The notes under the pieces: generated by a model
The model's database searches: none
Told to the model about the DNA's origin: nothing
What the model saw: only the letters and a program-made list of their open reading frames with translations
Part shown: in pieces, positions 14,470 through 19,892 of the stretch
Layout: every line of letters starts with the position of its first letter
Position numbering within the stretch: the stretch's first letter is position 1
Assembly: GCA_028293365.1 (NCBI GenBank)
Contig: JAQGOX010000511.1
Coordinates: 1 to 21,014, forward strand
Origin: Verrucomicrobiales bacterium
GTDB taxonomy: Bacteria > Verrucomicrobiota > Verrucomicrobiia > Limisphaerales > SXQI01
DNA: 21,014 nt
Direction: 5' to 3'
Translations under genes and position numbers: made by a program

Positions 14470-15246
14470 ATGATCGTTTTGAAGAATGAACGGGATATCG
14501 AGGCCATGCGAGTGGCGGGGACGGCGGCTGGAACGGTTTTGGATGAGGTGGCGATGTTTATCGCTCCCGGCGTAAGCACCCGGGAAATTGACCTATATGC
14601 TGCGTCAAGGATCAAGCAGCATGGTGGAAAGAGTGCATTTTTAGGGTATCGGAAATATCCGGACCATGTTTGCATTTCGGTGAACGAAGAAGTGGTGCAT
14701 GGATTGGCCACGGAACGGCGTGTGCAGTTTGGGGATATTGTAAGTTTGGATGTTGGGGTGGTAGTGAATGGCTATATCGGTGATACGGCGCGGACGGTGG
14801 CGGTCGGTGGTTGTGATTTATTGTCGCAAAAACTGATTGATGTTACGGAAAAAGCGTTGTATGAAGGCATAGCTCAAGCTGTTGCCGGCAATCGCGTAGT
14901 TGATATTTCGCGCGCCATCCAGACGTACGTGGAAGTTAATGGATTTAGTGTAGTGCGGGAATTTGTCGGTCATGGCGTCGGTAAAAGGATGCATGAAGAG
15001 CCGCAAATCCCTAATTTTGTGGATGGAAAGTCGTCCCCAAAATTGCGGGCCGGAATGACCCTGGCGATCGAGCCGATGGTTAATGCGGGTCGGCCCGAAG
15101 TGCAGATTTTGAGTGATGGCTGGACGGTGGTGGCCCGGGATGGGAAACCTTCCGCACACTTTGAACATACAGTATTAATAACTGAGAAAGAACCGGAAAT
15201 TTTAACGTGGCCAGAGAAGAGGCAATCTTCGTTGAAGGCCGGGTAG
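14470..15246 (+). CDS. map: Methionine aminopeptidase, type I
   Basis: The enzyme removes the initiator Met from nascent proteins after deformylation, using a dinuclear metal centre. The 258-residue product shows the pita-bread fold ligands Asp94, Asp105, His168, Glu201 and Glu232, in the motifs SLDVGVVVNGYIGDTART, EFVGHGVGKRMHEEP, TLAIEPM and HFEHTVL. His77 (EVVHGL) is the conserved substrate-site His. It lacks an N-terminal zinc-finger extension. It follows secY after 61 nt. The last 13 codons overlap infA by 40 nt, and the end of the protein beyond PEILTWP is not conserved, which explains how the overlap is tolerated. Confidence 0.97.
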   Translation: MIVLKNERDIEAMRVAGTAAGTVLDEVAMFIAPGVSTREIDLYAASRIKQHGGKSAFLGYRKYPDHVCISVNEEVVHGLATERRVQFGDIVSLDVGVVVNGYIGDTARTVAVGGCDLLSQKLIDVTEKALYEGIAQAVAGNRVVDISRAIQTYVEVNGFSVVREFVGHGVGKRMHEEPQIPNFVDGKSSPKLRAGMTLAIEPMVNAGRPEVQILSDGWTVVARDGKPSAHFEHTVLITEKEPEILTWPEKRQSSLKAG

Positions 15247-15422
15247 TGGAAGTTCTCCCGAATACGATATTTCGGGTGGAGCTTCCAAATGGCCATCGAA
15301 TTCTGGCGCATATGTCGGGGAAAGTTCGATTGAACTTCATCCGATTAAGCCTGGGTGATAAAGTAACAGTGGAAATGTCGCCTTACGATTTGTCGAAGGG
15401 TTGCATTACGATTAGCGATTAA
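15207..15422 (+). CDS. infA: Translation initiation factor IF-1
   Basis: IF-1 is an OB-fold protein that blocks the 30S A site during initiation. The 71-residue product has MAREEAIFVEGRVVEVLPNTIFRVELPNGHRILAHMSGKVRLNFIR, GDKVTVEMSPYDL, matching the family from its first residue. The start is a GTG (15207) inside the end of map. Family alignment leaves no shorter alternative, so the 40-nt overlap is real. GGA at 15195-15197 may serve as a weak ribosome binding site. The C-terminal KGCITISD differs from the usual RGRIT(Y/F)R, with Cys replacing Arg. Confidence 0.97.
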   Translation: MAREEAIFVEGRVVEVLPNTIFRVELPNGHRILAHMSGKVRLNFIRLSLGDKVTVEMSPYDLSKGCITISD

Positions 15423-15433
15423 AAGATAGACAC

Positions 15434-15547
15434 ATGAAAGTACGCGCATCAGTAAAGAAGCTTTGCGAGCATTGCAAGATTGTCCGCCGTAAGGGGGTCA
15501 TACGCGTCATTTGTTCAAATGCGCGGCACAAACAACGTCAAGGTTAA
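15434..15547 (+). CDS. rpmJ: Large subunit ribosomal protein L36, zinc-binding form
   Basis: L36 is the smallest 50S protein, bound to 23S rRNA near the base of the L7/L12 stalk. The 37-codon frame reads MKVRASVKKLCEHCKIVRR and continues with VICSNARHKQRQG. The Cys-Cys-Cys-His zinc ligands are all present: Cys11, Cys14, Cys27 and His32. Length (37) and position between infA and rpsM are canonical. It is easily missed because it is so short. It begins 11 nt after infA and ends 6 nt before rpsM. Confidence 0.98.
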   Translation: MKVRASVKKLCEHCKIVRRKGVIRVICSNARHKQRQG

Positions 15548-15553
15548 TAGTTT

Positions 15554-15949
15554 ATGGCAAGAATTTTAGGTGTTGATATTCCCGGCGAAAAGCGCATCGA
15601 TATCGCGCTCCGCTACATTTACGGCATTGGTCCAGTGAACGCCCGGGCGGTTATCGCCAAGGCGGGCATTGATCCTTCAATCCGCGCAAAGAATCTGGAC
15701 GAGCAGCAGATGTCCCAGATCGTGCACGCGATCCAGGAAGGCAAATATGTGATCGAAGGCGATCTGCGCCGGGAACTGGGTATGAACTTGAAACGCCTTC
15801 AGGGTATCAAGTCTTACCGCGGCATCCGTCACTTGCGCGGATTGCCAGTTCGTGGCCAGCGCACTCAAACCAACGCCCGCACCCGTAAAGGGCCGCGTAA
15901 GACGGTCGGCGTGCAGCGCAATCCGAATGCCAAGACCGGCATCCATTAA
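15554..15949 (+). CDS. rpsM: Small subunit ribosomal protein S13
   Basis: S13 forms head bridges to the 50S subunit and contacts P-site tRNA with its C-terminal tail. The 131-residue product has MARILGVDIPGEKRIDIALRYIYGIG, then DLRRELGMNLKRLQGIKSYRGIRHLRGLPVRGQRTQTNARTRKGPRKTVG, and a tail ending AKTGIH. It is slightly longer than E. coli S13 (118), due to the C-terminal tail. The start context is AGTTTATG. In E. coli this gene opens the alpha operon; here it lies 6 nt after rpmJ, so no separate promoter is likely. Confidence 0.97.
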   Translation: MARILGVDIPGEKRIDIALRYIYGIGPVNARAVIAKAGIDPSIRAKNLDEQQMSQIVHAIQEGKYVIEGDLRRELGMNLKRLQGIKSYRGIRHLRGLPVRGQRTQTNARTRKGPRKTVGVQRNPNAKTGIH

Positions 15950-15982
15950 TTCATTTACAATCAAGAAAGTTTAAAGGTTCAC

Positions 15983-16615
15983 ATGGCTGACGAAACAAAA
16001 CCCAAAAAAGCGGCTGCGAAAAAAGAGCCCAAGGCGGAATCCGCTGCTGCTCCTGCCGGTGCTGCCGCTCCTGAAGCGGGCGCTGCCGAGCCCAAGCCCA
16101 AAACCAAGAAGGGCGCTGCTGCTGCCGCCGGCGCACCCGGTGCTCCTGCCGCGGAAGGTGCTGCTGGCGCCCCGGCGATTGCTGCCGCCGCCACTGCGCC
16201 GACTGCCGCTGAGCTCCTTGGCGAAGACGCGAATGCCAAGAAGATCGTCAAAGCCAAAGGTTCCAAGAACATCAGCGTTGGGATCGCCAACATACTTGCT
16301 ACCTTTAACAACACGCAGGTGACTATCACCGACATGCACGGGAATATCCTGGGCTGGTCGAGTGCGGGCCGCGTTGGTTTCAAGGGTTCACGCAAGAGCA
16401 CCGCTTTTGCGGCTCAGCAGGTCGCACAGGATGCCGCCCGTCAGGCGATGTCTCACGGAATGCGCGAAGTTGAAATCAAAGTCAAAGGCCCTGGATCCGG
16501 TCGTGAATCCGCGATTCGCGCTCTGCAGGCGATTGGCCTGGAAATCACGGCAATCAAAGATGTCACCCCGATCCCTCACAATGGTTGCCGCCCTCGCAAA
16601 AAGCGCCGCGTTTAA
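15983..16615 (+). CDS. rpsK: Small subunit ribosomal protein S11 with Ala/Lys/Pro-rich N-terminal extension
   Basis: S11 lies on the 30S platform near the E site and the mRNA path. The core starts near residue 97: VGIANILATFNNTQVTITDMHGN, GFKGSRKSTAFAAQ, VKGPGSGRESAIRAL, TPIPHNGCRPRKKRRV. The protein has 210 residues against 129 in E. coli. The extra 81 are an N-terminal low-complexity stretch: Lys-rich and charged at residues 6-19, Ala/Pro/Gly-rich at 20-37 and 44-76, with a second Lys cluster at 38-43 and a short ELLGEDANAKK linker. The first ATG (15983) has no clear Shine-Dalgarno, but there is no internal Met before the core (the next is in TDMHGN), so the extension is almost certainly made. 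Confidence 0.97.
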   Translation: MADETKPKKAAAKKEPKAESAAAPAGAAAPEAGAAEPKPKTKKGAAAAAGAPGAPAAEGAAGAPAIAAAATAPTAAELLGEDANAKKIVKAKGSKNISVGIANILATFNNTQVTITDMHGNILGWSSAGRVGFKGSRKSTAFAAQQVAQDAARQAMSHGMREVEIKVKGPGSGRESAIRALQAIGLEITAIKDVTPIPHNGCRPRKKRRV

Positions 16616-16634
16616 TTTTTAATACTGATTTTTT

Positions 16635-17243
16635 ATGGCTCGTTATACTGGACCACGTCTCCGCATCAGCCGCCGTTTCGGCGTGCCGATTTTCGGTGCA
16701 TCAAAATATTTAGAACGCAAGAATTACGGCCCGGGTATGCACGGACCGAAATCGCGCCGCAAACATACCGATTACGCCTTGGGGCTCATCGAAAAGCAGA
16801 AATTGCGCTATTTCTATGGCCTCATGGAAAAGCAATTTCGCGGTGTTTATGAAAAGGCGCTCAGCCGCCGTGGTATTACTGGCGAAACGATGTTGCAGAT
16901 CCTCGAGACACGCCTCGATAACGTGGTGTATCACCTCGGTTTCGGCTCCACCCGTTCCGCGGCGCGCCAGATGGTTGCGCACGGTCACATCCGCGTAAAT
17001 GGCCGCAAGGTAAACATTCCTTCCTACAGTCTCAAAGTGAACGATATCGTCGAGACCAAGGATACGAACGTCTCCAAGCAGATGGCCACAAAAGGCATGG
17101 AAATCTCCACGAGCCGGTCGGTTCCCGATTGGATTTCGTTGGATCGTACCGGCCTCAAAGGCACCATCCTCCGTTTGCCCGCGCGCGACGATATCCAACC
17201 CATCGCAAACGAGCAGGCTGTAGTCGAATTTTATTCCCGATAA
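16635..17243 (+). CDS. rpsD: Small subunit ribosomal protein S4
   Basis: S4 is a primary 16S-binding assembly protein. With S5 it controls domain closure and fidelity, and in E. coli it represses the alpha operon. The 202-residue product has MARYTGPRLRISRRFGVPIFG, KNYGPGMHGPKSRRKHTDYALGLIEKQKLRYFYGLMEKQFRGVY, and the S4 RNA-binding domain (about 93-155) with LETRLDNVVYHLGFGSTRSAARQMVAHGHIRVNGRKVNIPSY. There is no N-terminal zinc cluster. A structured 107-nt spacer follows before rpoA, which makes an autoregulatory link possible but unproven. Confidence 0.97.
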   Translation: MARYTGPRLRISRRFGVPIFGASKYLERKNYGPGMHGPKSRRKHTDYALGLIEKQKLRYFYGLMEKQFRGVYEKALSRRGITGETMLQILETRLDNVVYHLGFGSTRSAARQMVAHGHIRVNGRKVNIPSYSLKVNDIVETKDTNVSKQMATKGMEISTSRSVPDWISLDRTGLKGTILRLPARDDIQPIANEQAVVEFYSR

Positions 17244-17252
17244 ACACAATAC

Positions 17253-17332
17253 GTCTCCCTCAGCGGAGACAAAACGATTACACGGGCCGTTCCTGATTCG
17301 GGAATAACCAGAACGGCCAGATTAAAATCGTT
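17253..17332 (+). promoter_or_regulatory. Structured RNA leader between rpsD and rpoA
   Basis: Two structures are visible. First, GTCTCC (17253-17258) pairs with GGAGAC (17265-17270) around a 6-nt loop. Second, a nested stem: an outer AACGATT (17273-17279) pairs with AATCGTT (17326-17332), and an inner GGCCGTTC (17285-17292) pairs with GAACGGCC (17311-17318). Their strands are separated by 5 and 7 unpaired nt, and the apical loop has 18 nt. All stems are perfect. No T-run follows, so it is not an intrinsic terminator. A purine-rich ribosome entry segment (17333-17348) follows, then the rpoA ATG. Binding of S4, RNase processing or translational control are possibilities. Confidence 0.6.
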
Positions 17333-17350
17333 AGAAAGAAGAAGAGAAAT

Positions 17351-18361
17351 ATGGCAGTACGTTTAGGTCGGTTCGAAATGCCGAAGCGGTTGACGAAAGA
17401 AGACACCACCGCAACGGATACATACGCGAAATTCTTTGCTGAACCGTTTGAGCCCGGATACGGGCACACGATTGGCAATTCAATTCGCCGGGTTTTGCTC
17501 TCCTCGCTTGAAGGCGCGGCGATCACCTCGATCAAAGTGGATGGTGCAATGCACGAATTCACCATCATCGAAGGTGTCGTCGAGGACATGACGGACATCA
17601 TCCTTAACCTGAAGAAAATCCTCTTCAAGTCGCAACCCCGCGAACCACAGACCCTCATGATTTCGGTGAACAAAGAGGGTGCTGTTACCGCCGGTGATAT
17701 CAAGTTGAATCCCGGAATGGAAGTCGTGAATCCCAAGCAGCTCATCTGCACACTCGATAAGAAAAAGAAATTCGAGATGGAACTCGAAGTCAAAGTGGGA
17801 CGTGGATTCCTTCCTGGTGACGAAAACAAGAAGCCGGATCAGGCGATCGGTGTGGTTGCGATCGACTCTTTGTTTTCTCCTGTGACACGCGTTCGCTATG
17901 CAGTGGAAAGCGCTCGCGTTGGTCAGCGGACCGATTACGACCGTTTGCTTTTGGAAGTCTGGACCGATGGCCGCATCTCTCCCGATGACGCCCTGACCCA
18001 GGCCTCTGCGATTCTGCAACATCACCTCGATGTGTTTGTCGGCTACGACAAGAACGCTGTTGAATTCGAAGAGGTTGCTGATAAGCAGGACGATGAGCGC
18101 GCTCGCCAGCGCAAGCTGCTGAACATGAGCGTCAATGAAATCGAGCTCAGTGTTCGCGCTGCAAACTGCCTGAACAATGCGAACATCACGACCGTGGGTC
18201 AACTCGCACTCAAAACCGAAGCGGAAATGTTGAAATACCGCAACTTTGGCAAGAAATCTCTCAACGAAATCAAAGAAAAGCTTACCAGCTTGAATCTGTC
18301 CTTGGGCATGAATATCGATCCGGCTTTGCTGGACGCGCCTAAAGAAGATAAGAGCATTTAG
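17351..18361 (+). CDS. rpoA: DNA-directed RNA polymerase subunit alpha
   Basis: Alpha dimerises to scaffold beta and beta-prime, and its C-terminal domain contacts UP-element DNA and activators. The 336-residue product has the N-terminal domain with FEPGYGHTIGNSIRRVLLSSLEGAAIT and, further on, DKKKKFEMELEVKVGRG. A charged linker (about 240-262) leads to the C-terminal domain. In that domain ELSVRAANCL (Arg269, equivalent to E. coli Arg265) and FGKKSLNEIKEKL keep the DNA-contacting residues. Length is normal (E. coli 329). A GA-rich tract instead of a clear Shine-Dalgarno precedes the ATG, after a structured leader. rplQ follows after 15 nt. Confidence 0.98.
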   Translation: MAVRLGRFEMPKRLTKEDTTATDTYAKFFAEPFEPGYGHTIGNSIRRVLLSSLEGAAITSIKVDGAMHEFTIIEGVVEDMTDIILNLKKILFKSQPREPQTLMISVNKEGAVTAGDIKLNPGMEVVNPKQLICTLDKKKKFEMELEVKVGRGFLPGDENKKPDQAIGVVAIDSLFSPVTRVRYAVESARVGQRTDYDRLLLEVWTDGRISPDDALTQASAILQHHLDVFVGYDKNAVEFEEVADKQDDERARQRKLLNMSVNEIELSVRAANCLNNANITTVGQLALKTEAEMLKYRNFGKKSLNEIKEKLTSLNLSLGMNIDPALLDAPKEDKSI

Positions 18362-18376
18362 CGCCCAGGAGTTCCC

Positions 18377-18814
18377 ATGCGACATTTAAAACGAACCGCA
18401 AAATTAGGCCGCACATCTTCGCATCGTACCGCGATGCTCGCGAACATGGTGTGCAGCCTGATTGTCCACAAACGTATCACAACCACTGTGGCCAAAGCCA
18501 AAGCGGCCCGTTCCGTGGCTGAAAAGATGGTTACGCTCGGAAAGAGCGGCACCATTCATGACCGCCGTCTTGCTGCTGCTCGTTTGCATCAGGAAGATGC
18601 CGTGCGCATCCTTTTCAACGAGATCGCTCCTTCGCAGAAAGACCGCAAGGGCGGTTATACCCGCATCGTCAAGATGTTGCCTCGCGAAGGCGACGCAGCG
18701 GAAGTTGCGATTTTGGAATGGGTTGACCTCGGTGCTGTAGCCGCTGCCGCTCCCGCAACGGATGCCGCCGCTGAAGCCAAACCGGCCGAGCCAGCACCTT
18801 CCGAGAACAAGTAA
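18377..18814 (+). CDS. rplQ: Large subunit ribosomal protein L17
   Basis: L17 sits on the 50S surface near the exit tunnel. The 145-residue product has MRHLKRTAKLGRTSSHRTAMLANMVCSLIVHKRI, TTTVAKAKAARSVAEKMVTLGK, and KGGYTRIVKMLPREGDAAEVAILEWVDL, all family features. Beyond the core it adds about 25 residues of Ala/Pro/Glu/Lys-rich tail. GGAG appears upstream in CCAGGAGTTCCC. It is the last gene of the cluster, and a strong terminator follows its stop. Confidence 0.97.
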   Translation: MRHLKRTAKLGRTSSHRTAMLANMVCSLIVHKRITTTVAKAKAARSVAEKMVTLGKSGTIHDRRLAAARLHQEDAVRILFNEIAPSQKDRKGGYTRIVKMLPREGDAAEVAILEWVDLGAVAAAAPATDAAAEAKPAEPAPSENK

Positions 18815-18832
18815 TTCTGACTCTGTTTAATC

Positions 18833-18866
18833 AAAGACCCGCTGTGCAAACGGCGGGTCTTTTTTT
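18833..18866 (+). terminator. Intrinsic terminator closing the ribosomal protein cluster
   Basis: AAAGACCCGC (18833-18842) pairs with GCGGGTCTTT (18853-18862), 10 perfect pairs around a 10-nt loop. The 3' arm runs into a seven-T tract (18860-18866). It lies 18 nt after the rplQ stop, where the cluster is expected to end. Confidence 0.93.
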
Positions 18867-18923
18867 ATCTGCGCATTTAATGGGGGTACCGCTGCCTTTT
18901 GGTGCGCTGCTTCAAGTTTAACT

Positions 18924-19880
18924 TTGAACTTTGCCGCGTGGAACGTATTCTCCGCCGCAGTGTTAAACGTTCCATGGGCCTCCATTTCAGCGGCGACGCG
19001 CGCTTGCGCGGTTTACGGGCATCCGATCAAGCATTCGGCCTCTCCGGCTATGCAGAACGCCGGTATCGAACAGCTAAAACTGAACTGGCGTTACCTTGCA
19101 TTCGATGTTGTCCCCGAAGATTTGCGGAATGCGATTAGTGGAGCGAAGGCGATGAAGTTCATCGGCCTTAATTTAACTGTTCCGCACAAGCTTTTGGCTG
19201 TCAGCCTGGTTGATATCCTGGATGAATCGGCCGCAACCTGGGGGGCTGTCAACACCATCCGATTTGAGGCTCGCGTCGGATCCGAATGGATCCCGCTTGC
19301 AAACCTGGAGCCGGATTGTGAGGGTGCAATCCGGGCGCACGGATTTAACACTGATGCCGCCGCCATCATTCGAGCACTTCGGGAAGATCTCGGTCTAAGC
19401 CTCGAAGGTGCATGCGTGCTTGTCCTTGGTGCCGGAGGAGCGGGACGAGTCGCATCGCTCAAGCTGGCGGACTCCGGGGTTCGCACCCTTTGGCTGGTGA
19501 ATCGCACTCAGGATAAATCGGAAACTCTCGCCGCGGAGATCCGGCAGCGTTATCCAAACGTAAACGTTTCAGTTGGCTACCCATCAGTCACCGTCGATTT
19601 AATTCTCAATGCGACCTCTCTCGGTCTCCACGAGCAGGATGCTTCACCGATCGATGAAATCGCATATCCGCTCGCCCGATCGAAATGCGTATATGACATG
19701 ATTTACCGTCCGGCTATGACTCCTTTATTGAAGCGAGCGCATAGCGCGGGCTGCCGGACTGCGAATGGCATGGGAATGCTGTTGTACCAGGGCGCGAAAG
19801 CGCTTGAAATCTGGAGTGGCCAGATCGCACCGGTGGCGGCCATGAAGGAAGCATTACGAAAGAATCTTTATGGCGCATAA
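18924..19880 (+). CDS. aroE: Shikimate dehydrogenase (NADP-dependent)
   Basis: AroE reduces 3-dehydroshikimate to shikimate in aromatic amino acid synthesis. Visible motifs: VYGHPIKHSASP (shikimate-binding Ser), GLNLTVPHK with the catalytic Lys89, GAVNTI, GFNTDA with catalytic Asp144, the nucleotide loop VLGAGGAGR, NRTQDKSETLA, NATSLGL, and the C-terminal GMGMLLYQGAKALEIW. The product is 318 residues from TTG 18924, longer than the roughly 270-290 usual. About 28 residues lie between NTI and GFNTD, where E. coli has about 9. No in-frame ATG exists near the N-terminus. GTG 18960 (306 residues) is an alternative, and neither start has a Shine-Dalgarno, so the start is unresolved. It lies after the terminator and probably has its own promoter, which I could not locate. 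Confidence 0.93.
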   Translation: MNFAAWNVFSAAVLNVPWASISAATRACAVYGHPIKHSASPAMQNAGIEQLKLNWRYLAFDVVPEDLRNAISGAKAMKFIGLNLTVPHKLLAVSLVDILDESAATWGAVNTIRFEARVGSEWIPLANLEPDCEGAIRAHGFNTDAAAIIRALREDLGLSLEGACVLVLGAGGAGRVASLKLADSGVRTLWLVNRTQDKSETLAAEIRQRYPNVNVSVGYPSVTVDLILNATSLGLHEQDASPIDEIAYPLARSKCVYDMIYRPAMTPLLKRAHSAGCRTANGMGMLLYQGAKALEIWSGQIAPVAAMKEALRKNLYGA

Positions 19881-19892
19881 AAGGGCGTGGGG

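Noticed and set aside
17480..18385. 301-codon open frame on the - strand opposite rpoA
   Set aside because: Same reason: rpoA is certain on the + strand, and the antisense product has no family features.
18880..18921. ATG-started 13-codon frame between the rplQ terminator and aroE
   Set aside because: Too short, no ribosome binding site, and out of frame with aroE; it could be a relic of an older start, but nothing supports that.
18899..18922. TTGGTG and TTTAAC as a promoter for aroE
   Set aside because: The spacer is only 12 nt, too short for a sigma70-type promoter.
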